DNA of 14,220 nucleotides from the NCBI GenBank assembly GCA_009996555.1, contig JAACZX010000014.1:1-14220 (forward strand), written 5' to 3'. The translations under genes were made by a program, and so were the position numbers. The DNA is from Chitinophagaceae bacterium. GTDB lineage: Bacteria > Bacteroidota > Bacteroidia > Chitinophagales > Chitinophagaceae. The notes under the pieces are model-generated. The model saw only the letters and a list, made by a program, of their open reading frames with translations, ran no database searches and was not told the origin of the DNA. Positions 1 to 6,397 of the stretch are shown here, piece after piece (positions within the stretch are counted from its first letter, which is position 1; every line of letters begins with the position of its first letter).

Positions 1-2
1 TA

Positions 3-917
3 AGCTTACCTATGCCCGGTTCGTTTAACGAGTTTATTGGTCAGTTCTCTATGCCGGATTTCTCTGGTTTCAGTAACAGCTCTGTATGGATACTTGGTAT
101 TACAATTGCCATTGTTGCAAGCATTGAAACCTTGTTGTGCCTTGAAGCTTCCGATAAAATGGATCCAATGAAACGTTACTCCAGCGGCAATACAGAACTG
201 AAAGCACAGGGTATCGGCAACATTATCGCTGGTTTTATTGGTGGTTTACCCATGACATCAGTAATTGTGCGTACATCTGCCAACATCAACTCAGGTGGCC
301 GTACAAAACTGGCAACTATTTCACACGGGTTATTCCTGTTACTGGCTGTTGTGGCCATTCCTTCTATCCTCAATAAAATTCCACTGGCATCACTCGCTGC
401 TATTCTTATCATGATTGGTTTAAAACTGGCAAGCCCCAAAGTATTCAAACACATGTGGCACAATGGTAAATTCCAGTTTATTCCGTTCGTTGTTACAGTC
501 GTTGCAGTGGTGTTTACCGATCTGTTGAAAGGTGTAGGTATCGGCCTGGTCATCAGTATTATCTTCATCCTTCGTGGCAATATGAAGCTGGCTTACTTCT
601 TCCGTAAAGACAAACACAAAGAAGGAGAAGTAATCAAGATAAAACTGGCGCAAGAAGTATCTTTCCTTAATAAAGCAGCGATTAAGCAAACACTGGTACA
701 TTTACCTGAAAACAGCAGTGTAATCATTGATGCAAGCGAAACAGTGTATATTGATCATGATGTACTTCAACTGATCAAAGACTTTTTTGAATACACATCC
801 CCCGACAAAAACATCAAAGTTGATCTTGTTGGGTTTAAAGACGCCTATAAGATCGAAAATACGATGGGACATGTTTCATCCGACCCCAAAAAACAACTTC
901 AGGAAGAATTAAATTAA
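3..917 (+). CDS. SulP/SLC26-family anion transporter, C-terminal part (5' end outside window)
   Basis: Inner-membrane transporter of the SulP (SLC26) family, probably moving bicarbonate, sulfate or another small anion. The reading frame is open to the left edge (Ser-Leu-Pro precede the Met at 12), so that Met is internal and most of the N-terminal transmembrane domain is missing. Counting from that Met, about residues 25-190 hold the last membrane segments, with the family-typical stretch IVASIETLLC followed by LEASDKMDP, and the NINSGGRTK loop (91-99). A cytoplasmic STAS domain follows at about 207-285, with IIDASETVYID as its central strand. The carbonic anhydrase gene starts 24 bases downstream on the same strand, which favours bicarbonate as substrate. 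That is inference from context; sulfate transport cannot be excluded from sequence alone. Confidence 0.9.
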   Translation, partial: SLPMPGSFNEFIGQFSMPDFSGFSNSSVWILGITIAIVASIETLLCLEASDKMDPMKRYSSGNTELKAQGIGNIIAGFIGGLPMTSVIVRTSANINSGGRTKLATISHGLFLLLAVVAIPSILNKIPLASLAAILIMIGLKLASPKVFKHMWHNGKFQFIPFVVTVVAVVFTDLLKGVGIGLVISIIFILRGNMKLAYFFRKDKHKEGEVIKIKLAQEVSFLNKAAIKQTLVHLPENSSVIIDASETVYIDHDVLQLIKDFFEYTSPDKNIKVDLVGFKDAYKIENTMGHVSSDPKKQLQEELN

Positions 918-941
918 TCACACTTTACAAAACATAAAACG

Positions 942-1574
942 ATGAAATCTTACGAGAAATTACTAGTAGAAAACAAAAGCTGGGCTGCAAATAAAGTAAA
1001 GCAAGACCCTGATTTTTTTAATCGTTTGGTAAACGTACAAACTCCGGAATTCTTATGGATCGGTTGCAGCGACAGCCGTGTACCTCCAAATGAAATTACA
1101 CAAACAGAACCCGGCGAAATTTTCATTCATCGTAACATTGCCAATATGGTTGTGCATACCGATCTGAACATGTTGAGTGTTCTGGAGTATGCTGTAAACG
1201 TATTGAAAGTAAAACACGTAATTGTTTGCGGTCACTATGGTTGCGGTGGTGTTAAAGCAGCAATGACAAGAAAAAGTATTGGCTTAATTAACAAATGGCT
1301 CCGTAACATTAAAGATGTTTACCGTTTTCATCGTGATGAGATCAACAGTATTGAAAGTGAAGATGACCGTTTAAACAGATTAATTGAATTAAACGTACAG
1401 GAGCAGGTCATGAATCTTGCGAAAACTTCTATTATCCAAAGAGCATGGAAGGATCGTCAGGGGCCACACCTTCATGGCTGGGTGTACGATTTGCACGATG
1501 GTGTTATTAAACCTGTTTTTGAAATGGAAGCAGGCACACATATTGATGAACTGTATGAGTTCGACAACCTGTAA
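942..1574 (+). CDS. can: beta-class carbonic anhydrase
   Basis: Zinc enzyme that interconverts CO2 and bicarbonate in the cytoplasm. The 210-residue protein has the complete beta-class active site: Cys42, Asp44 and Arg46 in IGCSDSRVP, and His98 and Cys101 in VCGHYGCGG. The three zinc ligands would be Cys42, His98 and Cys101, with Asp44-Arg46 as the regulatory/catalytic dyad; the numbering coincides with E. coli Can. The length is normal for the class. The ATG start is preceded by an A-rich leader without Shine-Dalgarno motif. The gene lies 24 bases after the SulP transporter gene and is probably co-transcribed with it, so the pair may take up bicarbonate and equilibrate it with CO2. A strong terminator follows only 7 bases after the stop codon. 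Confidence 0.96.
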   Translation: MKSYEKLLVENKSWAANKVKQDPDFFNRLVNVQTPEFLWIGCSDSRVPPNEITQTEPGEIFIHRNIANMVVHTDLNMLSVLEYAVNVLKVKHVIVCGHYGCGGVKAAMTRKSIGLINKWLRNIKDVYRFHRDEINSIESEDDRLNRLIELNVQEQVMNLAKTSIIQRAWKDRQGPHLHGWVYDLHDGVIKPVFEMEAGTHIDELYEFDNL

Positions 1575-1581
1575 AAAACAA

Positions 1582-1610
1582 AAAGCCCCGCATAATGCGG
1601 GGCTTTCTTT
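1582..1610. terminator. bidirectional rho-independent terminator between convergent genes
   Basis: A perfect 11-bp stem (AAAGCCCCGCA at 1582-1592, TGCGGGGCTTT at 1596-1606) with a 3-base TAA loop is followed by CTTTT on the plus strand. On the minus strand the stem is followed by TTTTGTTTTTT. It can therefore end both the transporter/carbonic anhydrase transcript and the converging glycosylase transcript. The plus-strand T-run overlaps the glycosylase stop codon at 1610-1612. Confidence 0.93.
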
Positions 1611-2248
1611 TATGCTTCAATTTTTATATTTCTCTTTTTGATGTATGCATGCCACAAGATCATGGCTGCAACAGTTCTGTAAGGCCGCCAAGGTTCTGCT
1701 ATTGCCAGCATTTCATCTTTGCTGATGTGCGGGTGCAGTTGTTTGGTTTCCTTTAAGCTGTTCACCAATGCGATGTCGCCCAGTGGGAACAGATCAGTTC
1801 GCTGTAATGCATGCATCAGGTACACATCGGTGGTCCAGTTACCGATTCCTTTAATGGATGTAAGCTGTACTCTCACATCCTCATCCGTCATTTGAGGAAA
1901 TTTTCTGAGTTGAATTTTCTTTGTTGTTATTGCCGTTGCCAGTTCTTTTGCATATACCTGCTTCTGCCTGGTAAAATAACACTCCCGCAGCTCTTCATTA
2001 CTCATGGCAAGAATTTTTGCAGGTGTAACAACACCGATCTTTGCTTTCAGTTTTTTATAAGCAGCAAAAGCCGCAGCCAACGAAACCTGTTGTTCAAGTA
2101 TTGTAAGGATAAGTGTTTCAAAACCTTGCCTGCGTGTCCACATAGGTGGATAGCCATATTGTTTGATAATGGCTTTCAGATGTTTGTCCTTTTTGGAAAG
2201 AAGATCGCAGTAAGTTTGAAAATTATCGGCCGAGAATGTTTGAATCAT
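1610..2248 (-). CDS. AlkA-like DNA-3-methyladenine glycosylase (HhH-GPD family), short form
   Basis: Probable base-excision repair glycosylase that removes alkylated bases such as 3-methyladenine from DNA. The 212-residue protein has the helix-hairpin-helix motif at about 131-142 (SIKGIGNWTTDV region) and, downstream, Asp158 in PLGDIAL, which aligns with the catalytic Asp238 of E. coli AlkA. It ends with the family-typical EPWRPYRTVAAMILWH segment (185-200). E. coli AlkA has 282 residues; the offset of about 80 at the catalytic Asp means the N-terminal beta domain of AlkA is absent and only the HhH-GPD core remains, as in many bacterial and fungal homologues. A terminator for the upstream gene lies 23 bases before the start codon, so it probably has its own weak promoter, which I could not identify. 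No Shine-Dalgarno motif precedes the ATG. Confidence 0.88.
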   Translation of the reverse strand: MIQTFSADNFQTYCDLLSKKDKHLKAIIKQYGYPPMWTRRQGFETLILTILEQQVSLAAAFAAYKKLKAKIGVVTPAKILAMSNEELRECYFTRQKQVYAKELATAITTKKIQLRKFPQMTDEDVRVQLTSIKGIGNWTTDVYLMHALQRTDLFPLGDIALVNSLKETKQLHPHISKDEMLAIAEPWRPYRTVAAMILWHAYIKKRNIKIEA

Positions 2249-2270
2249 TTGCTAAAATAAAATACAACAA

Positions 2271-2299
2271 TTAAAAATGCCTCTTGTTGAAGAGGCATT
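2271..2299 (-). terminator. rho-independent terminator after the crotonase-family gene
   Basis: A perfect 10-bp stem (AATGCCTCTT at 2276-2285, AAGAGGCATT at 2290-2299) with a 4-base loop. On the minus strand the stem runs into TTTTTAATTG, so it would end the crotonase/PaaZ transcript before the glycosylase gene. A weaker 5-bp hairpin (GGGCT at 2315-2319, AGCCC at 2327-2331) lies just before it at the gene's stop codon. Confidence 0.85.
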
Positions 2300-2324
2300 G
2301 CTATTTATTTACGTGGGCTTGTTA

Positions 2325-3098
2325 TCAGCCCTTCGCCTTAAATTTTTCAATTGCATTTCTGGTAAACTCACTTAACACTAATCGTCCGCTGATCTTTGCC
2401 CTTTCAATCAACAGTTCATCCCAATGCTCGGTTCCTTTCCAGAACACTTTTTTCATTTCAAGCATCGCTTCAGGCGAAGAATGTGATAATGTATTGGACA
2501 GCTTGGCAATTGATTCGTCCATTGATTCAACAGTGGGATGTACTTCGGCAAACAACCCTTTTCGTTTAGCCCAATCGCTGTTACGCCAGCTGCCTGCATC
2601 TATTGCCAATTGTGAAAATGCAGAAGTGCCGATCTTACGTTCAACGGCAGGGCCCACTACAAACGGACCAATACCTACTGCCAGTTCACTCAGCTTTACA
2701 TCTGCACCTTCTACTGCAATGGCATAATCAACAGCAGCAGCAAGACCAACACCACCACCCACACATTTACCATGTATGCGGCCAATGATCAGTTGCCTGC
2801 ATTTACGCATAGCATTGATCACCTGTGCAAAACCACTAAAGAATGCAAGGCCTTCCTTTTCATTTTTAATGGCAACAAGTTCTTCAAAACTGGCGCCGGC
2901 GCAAAATGCTTTTTCTCCTGTTGATTTTAAAACAATCACCAGCACGTTTGGGTCTGCAGCAATACCTGTAATGGTTTGTGCCAGCTGTTGCAACATGGAT
3001 GCAGGGAGCGAATTACTTTGAGGATGAAAGAATTCTATTGTGGCGATTCCCTTGTGTATTTCCTTTTTAACGTAAGCCTCATTGATCAGCGTAACCAT
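2325..3098 (-). CDS. enoyl-CoA hydratase/isomerase (crotonase) family protein, probably acyl-CoA catabolism with PaaZ
   Basis: A 257-residue crotonase-fold protein acting on a CoA thioester. The two oxyanion-hole segments are clear: AFCAGASF at 64-71 and HGKCVGGGVGL at 109-119. Of the two catalytic glutamates of rat crotonase, the Glu164 equivalent is present (Glu138 in LSELAVG), but the Glu144 position is Gly118. The protein may thus be an isomerase or a hydratase using one acid/base residue rather than a classical hydratase. It lies 53 bases downstream of the PaaZ-like gene on the same strand, which suggests a role in phenylacetyl-CoA breakdown (PaaF- or PaaG-like) or in the beta-oxidation that follows. 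Methylglutaconyl-CoA hydratase is an alternative. The family is sure; the exact reaction is not. The ATG start matches the usual N-terminal length. Confidence 0.87.
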   Translation of the reverse strand: MVTLINEAYVKKEIHKGIATIEFFHPQSNSLPASMLQQLAQTITGIAADPNVLVIVLKSTGEKAFCAGASFEELVAIKNEKEGLAFFSGFAQVINAMRKCRQLIIGRIHGKCVGGGVGLAAAVDYAIAVEGADVKLSELAVGIGPFVVGPAVERKIGTSAFSQLAIDAGSWRNSDWAKRKGLFAEVHPTVESMDESIAKLSNTLSHSSPEAMLEMKKVFWKGTEHWDELLIERAKISGRLVLSEFTRNAIEKFKAKG

Positions 3099-3151
3099 AA
3101 TCTGTTGTTTGTCTTCTTAAATTACTGTAAGTGCTGCACAAATGCAACCAT

Positions 3152-5227
3152 CTACTGGTTAATTTTTTTTACCATGGTCAAAATTGTTGCCACTCCTGTT
3201 ATTTCATCTGCCTCATCAAAAAACTCTACCAACCATTTAACAATTCCTTTTTCAATATCATCGCCACGCTTTGCATCTTCCGGGTTTTCAACAATACGTT
3301 TATCGTTCGGCAATTTTTCTTTACAGGTAAAACGGATGTACACTTCCGCACCCGGATAAACGGGCTTGGTAAAACGTAATTCATCAATACCATAATTCAA
3401 CAGCACCGGATTTAGTTCATAGCTGTCTACAAACAAACCGGCAGCAATACTCATGATAAAATAACCATGTGCCACCTGTTGTTCAAACATTGTGCCGTTG
3501 AAATCAGTTGTTTTAATGTGTGCATAGAAATGATCACCGCTTAAATCAGCAAACCGATCAATATCTTCACTGGTAATAATTCGTTTTTCAGTAATGATCT
3601 GATCGCCGATCTGCAACTCTTCAAAATATTTTTTAAACGGATGTTTGCCGGGATCTTTTCCTTTAGCATTTGGTTGATAGACATTGGTGACAGCAGTAAG
3701 AGTTGTTGGCGAACCTTGAATAGCTGTGCGTTGCAAATAATGTTTTACTCCACGCAATCCGCCCATTTCTTCACCGCCGCCAGCACGACCGGGGCCACCA
3801 TGCACCAGCAATGGCAGCGGCGAACCATGACCGGTACTTTCTTTCGCACATTCATTATTCAACACAAGAATACGACCGTGATGAGTTGCTGCACCAATTA
3901 CATATTGCCGTGCAGTTTTATGATCGGCAGTAACAACAGAAGAACATAAGCTACCCTTTCCAAGTTTGCTCAAAGCAATGGCCTCGTCCATTGTTTTATA
4001 AGGCATAATGGTACTCACCGGTCCAAATGCTTCTACTTCATGCACCTGTGCTGAAGCCCAGGGTTTTTCATTCATCAATAAAATGGGTGAAAGAAAAGCG
4101 CCTTTGTTTGCATCAGCATCAACCACATCAACACTATCTAAACTGCCGTAAACAATTTGAGATGATGCTAATAATTTCTGTACCTGCTCTCTCACTTCAG
4201 TTCGTTGTGTTTCACCTGCAAGTGAACCCATCCGCACTTTTTCATTGAGTGGATTGCCGATGGTTGTTTGCGCAAGTGCTGTTGCAATCGCTTTCCATAA
4301 GTCTTCCATTTTATTCTCCGGAACAAATATTCTGCGTATGCCAGTACAACGTTGTCCAGCCTTCAAGGTCATTTCCTTGCGCACTTCTTTTACAAATATG
4401 TCCCACTCCGGCATACCGGGGTTTACATCATCGCCCAATACAATACAGTTAAGCGAATCAGCTTCCATCGTGAAGGGCACATTTTCTCTGAGAATATTTA
4501 CGTTGCTCTTCAGCATTAATCCTGTTGATGCACTACCGGTAAATGTTACCACATCCTGGCTGTTTACATGATCGAGCAAATCGCCTGCGCTGCCGCAGAT
4601 CAATTGCAATGCACCTTCAGGTAATATTTTTGATGCGATGATTTCTTTTACAACAGCTTCGGTTAAATAAGCAGTTACTGTTGCAGGCTTAACAATGGCA
4701 GGAACTCCTGCCAATAAATTCACTGCAATTTTCTCCAGCATACCCCACACAGGAAAATTAAATGCATTGATATGCACCGCTACTCCTTCTTTTGGTGAAA
4801 GAATATGTGTGCCCATGAATGTATTGTTCTTGCTCAGGTTGTGGCTTTCACCATCAATACAAATCACATCATCAGGAAATTTGCGCCGCAGCGATGCATT
4901 GGCAAACAGGTTGCCAATACCTCCTTCAATATCAACCCAGCTATCTGCTTTTGTTGCACCTGTCTGATAAGAGACCGCATAAAATTTATCAAGATGATTA
5001 CGCAGATGAAGTGCCAATGCTTTCAACATATTCCCCCGTTCATGAAACGTCATCTTGCGCAAAGCAGGATTACCAACGGTTCTTCCATATTGAAGTATCG
5101 AATGAAAATCTAATCCCTTTGTTGAGGCTGTTGCTACCGGATCGCCTGTAACGGCATTGTATAAAAGCTGACCATCACCGATGCCATTGATCCAACTGCC
5201 GGTGATGTAGTTACCAAGTTTAGTCAT
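3152..5227 (-). CDS. paaZ: PaaZ: bifunctional oxepin-CoA hydrolase / 3-oxo-5,6-dehydrosuberyl-CoA semialdehyde dehydrogenase
   Basis: Cytoplasmic enzyme of aerobic phenylacetate degradation. In the known family it opens the oxepin-CoA ring with a C-terminal MaoC-like hydratase domain and oxidises the resulting aldehyde with an N-terminal aldehyde dehydrogenase domain. The 691 residues match the usual PaaZ length. The dehydrogenase domain (about 1-515) has the NFPVWG segment (157-162), the nucleotide-binding TFTGSASTG (228-236), Glu255 in MEADSLN and the nucleophile Cys294 in KAGQRCTG. The hydratase domain (about 530-690) has the hotdog motif SGDHFYAH with Asp565 and His570 as probable catalytic pair. 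Both domains look intact. The ring-forming genes paaABCDE and paaK are not in the window. A candidate promoter upstream is only weak: TTTG and TAACTTCG on the minus strand (5252-5278), with short spacing. The crotonase-family gene follows 53 bases downstream. Confidence 0.93.
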   Translation of the reverse strand: MTKLGNYITGSWINGIGDGQLLYNAVTGDPVATASTKGLDFHSILQYGRTVGNPALRKMTFHERGNMLKALALHLRNHLDKFYAVSYQTGATKADSWVDIEGGIGNLFANASLRRKFPDDVICIDGESHNLSKNNTFMGTHILSPKEGVAVHINAFNFPVWGMLEKIAVNLLAGVPAIVKPATVTAYLTEAVVKEIIASKILPEGALQLICGSAGDLLDHVNSQDVVTFTGSASTGLMLKSNVNILRENVPFTMEADSLNCIVLGDDVNPGMPEWDIFVKEVRKEMTLKAGQRCTGIRRIFVPENKMEDLWKAIATALAQTTIGNPLNEKVRMGSLAGETQRTEVREQVQKLLASSQIVYGSLDSVDVVDADANKGAFLSPILLMNEKPWASAQVHEVEAFGPVSTIMPYKTMDEAIALSKLGKGSLCSSVVTADHKTARQYVIGAATHHGRILVLNNECAKESTGHGSPLPLLVHGGPGRAGGGEEMGGLRGVKHYLQRTAIQGSPTTLTAVTNVYQPNAKGKDPGKHPFKKYFEELQIGDQIITEKRIITSEDIDRFADLSGDHFYAHIKTTDFNGTMFEQQVAHGYFIMSIAAGLFVDSYELNPVLLNYGIDELRFTKPVYPGAEVYIRFTCKEKLPNDKRIVENPEDAKRGDDIEKGIVKWLVEFFDEADEITGVATILTMVKKINQ

Positions 5228-5303
5228 ACGTGCTAATAATCGTTAGGTTAACGAAGTTAAGGCAGAGCTTTCTTCAAACATGCAGCTGCACAGATTTGTT
5301 CGC

Positions 5304-5771
5304 TTATAATAAACCAAACTGGCGGAGGTGATGCGTTACATGTTTGTAATGCAGCCGCACCCATTCTTCATAATTCAACTCGCCAAATACCGGATGCACG
5401 GCCGTTAACTCCGGCTCATTGGTATACAATTGAAAAAAGTACTCAACCTCAGCTGTAAGTTCCTGCTTTGCCTCTTCTATTGTTTCGTAACGATATGGCT
5501 GCGGCTCTTCGCCTATAATACTTACAGGAGCTTTGGTATTTTCACGAAACTGTTTATCACTCATTAAAAATTCTCTAAGCTTAGGCAGTTGTTCCGGTGG
5601 CGATACAAACGGATAGCGTTGCTTTTGTGTTGATACCTGAAAAAAATCCGCCACATGTTCCAGCATTTGCTGAAAATCCATTTTACCCCATTTCGCTGTC
5701 GGCCTATCTGCTGCATCCTGTATGAATGCAGGAAACGTTTCTTTTATAAATTGTTCTTTTTCATTCAACAT
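5304..5771 (-). CDS. DUF1569 / DinB-superfamily protein
   Basis: Small cytoplasmic four-helix protein of the DUF1569 branch of the DinB superfamily; biochemical function unknown. The sequence has the usual hallmarks: WGKMDFQQMLEHV near the N-terminus and the C-terminal FGELNYEEWVRLHYKHVTHHLRQFG. The His of MLEHV with the first and last His of HVTHH would form the superfamily's metal-binding triad. Some DinB-like proteins are thiol-dependent transferases, but nothing here fixes a substrate. I chose the ATG at 5771 (155 residues). A longer form starting with TTG at 5792 (162 residues) is possible, because AGAAGGAG lies 8 bases before that TTG, but no other gene in the window uses a Shine-Dalgarno motif. 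The gene is 76 bases upstream of paaZ on the same strand and may be its operon partner. Confidence 0.82.
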   Translation of the reverse strand: MLNEKEQFIKETFPAFIQDAADRPTAKWGKMDFQQMLEHVADFFQVSTQKQRYPFVSPPEQLPKLREFLMSDKQFRENTKAPVSIIGEEPQPYRYETIEEAKQELTAEVEYFFQLYTNEPELTAVHPVFGELNYEEWVRLHYKHVTHHLRQFGLL

Positions 5772-5837
5772 AACAATCAGTTGAGGAAACAAAGAAACAG
5801 CTCCTTCTTACCTTTTACAACTAATTATGATAGAAAT

Positions 5838-5853
5838 GTTACAGTTCTGTGAC
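5838..5853. promoter_or_regulatory. 16-bp dyad between divergent genes, possible operator
   Basis: GTTACAG-TT-CTGTGAC is an inverted repeat with 7-base arms that match at six positions. It lies in the divergent gap, 67 bases before the DUF1569 start and 64 bases before the TATCTTTG box of the efflux operon. The size suits a dimeric repressor, but no regulator gene is in the window and the site may be chance. Confidence 0.3.
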
Positions 5854-5916
5854 TATTCAACACAGCATAGCCAGCCTTTTATGTTTTTTTACCATTTTCA
5901 AAAAGATCATTCGTGT

Positions 5917-5924
5917 TATCTTTG
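5917..5924 (+). promoter_or_regulatory. Bacteroidota-type -7 promoter element (TATCTTTG)
   Basis: TATCTTTG matches the Bacteroidota -7 consensus TAnnTTTG exactly. The expected upstream TTTG box is poorly matched (TTTTC at 5894-5898, spacing 18). Transcription would begin a few bases downstream, almost at the GTG at 5933, giving a nearly leaderless first gene. No comparable box is seen before the adaptor gene, so this is the best candidate promoter for the whole efflux operon. Confidence 0.55.
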
Positions 5925-5932
5925 CAGCTTTC

Positions 5933-6298
5933 GTGAAAAAAATAATTTCATTCATACTCATCTTGCTGTTTGTAAACAGTTCACTCCTGCTGCCGCAGGT
6001 GCATGAATCATTTGCAGATAATAATACAGTAAGTGATGACCACATGGGCTCGCTTATTGAATGGGTGAATGAAATTTTACTAGAGAAGAAAGATGATACT
6101 CCTGATGAAAAAGATGACAAAACGCTTGAGAACAGCATTGAAGAAACATTATGTCATCGTTCAGTTCAACGCAGTGATCTTTCACCACATACTACTAACG
6201 GCAATAATAAACTGAAGTTTGCTGAATTTGCTAAAGACAAACTGCCAAGCCGTGCTTTTGATGTAATTGCTCCGCCGCCAGAGTATTCCCGTTCCTGA
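5933..6298 (+). CDS. small secreted acidic protein of unknown function, first gene of the efflux operon
   Basis: I do not recognise a family. The 121-residue protein from the GTG at 5933 begins with a good signal peptide: Lys2-Lys3, a hydrophobic stretch of about residues 4-20, and a likely cut at SFA|D (after Ala28). There is no lipobox Cys, so the mature protein of about 93 residues should be released to the periplasm or outside. It is highly charged, with a run rich in Asp, Glu and Lys (about 51-70), one Cys, and a proline-rich end (IAPPPEYSRS). The frame is open further left to a GTG at 5849, but that longer form would put charged and extra hydrophobic residues before the signal peptide and include the promoter box. 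The gene ends 99 bases before the adaptor gene of the RND pump, same strand, suggesting an accessory role in efflux; this is inference. Coding status is supported by open frame length and signal peptide only. Confidence 0.65.
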   Translation: MKKIISFILILLFVNSSLLLPQVHESFADNNTVSDDHMGSLIEWVNEILLEKKDDTPDEKDDKTLENSIEETLCHRSVQRSDLSPHTTNGNNKLKFAEFAKDKLPSRAFDVIAPPPEYSRS

Positions 6299-6313
6299 TT
6301 TATTTTCTGAATT

Positions 6314-6334
6314 ATGGTTGCAACATGCAGCCAT
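6314..6334. repeat. stem-loop in the leader of the adaptor gene
   Basis: ATGGTTGCA (6314-6322) and TGCAGCCAT (6326-6334) form a 9-bp stem with one G-U pair and a 3-base loop. A second short stem, CTGGTC-GAA-GACCGG (6352-6366), lies 31 bases before the adaptor start codon. Neither is followed by a T-run, so simple terminators are unlikely; mRNA processing, stabilisation or control of translation is possible. Confidence 0.5.
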
Positions 6335-6397
6335 CCTATTATTTAAATCATCTGGTCGAAGACCGGAGCTGTATTATTCCATCCAAAAATTTACTGT

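Noticed and set aside
1811..2260. Plus-strand open frame of 149 codons
   Set aside because: It lies antisense to the DNA glycosylase gene, which has clear family motifs, and shows no recognisable protein features.
2284..2727. Plus-strand open frame of 147 codons
   Set aside because: Antisense to the crotonase-family gene; no signal, domain or codon pattern of its own.
3099..3151. Possible separate promoter for the crotonase-family gene (TTTG and TAATTTAA on the minus strand)
   Set aside because: Spacing is about 14 bases and the -7 box matches poorly; co-transcription with paaZ is simpler.
5281..5290. Palindrome TGCAGCTGCA between the DUF1569 gene and paaZ
   Set aside because: Only 10 bases, no T-run and no known site; may be chance.
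5849..5932. Upstream in-frame extension of the small secreted protein from a GTG at 5849
   Set aside because: It would place 28 extra residues before a good signal peptide and include the TATCTTTG promoter box.
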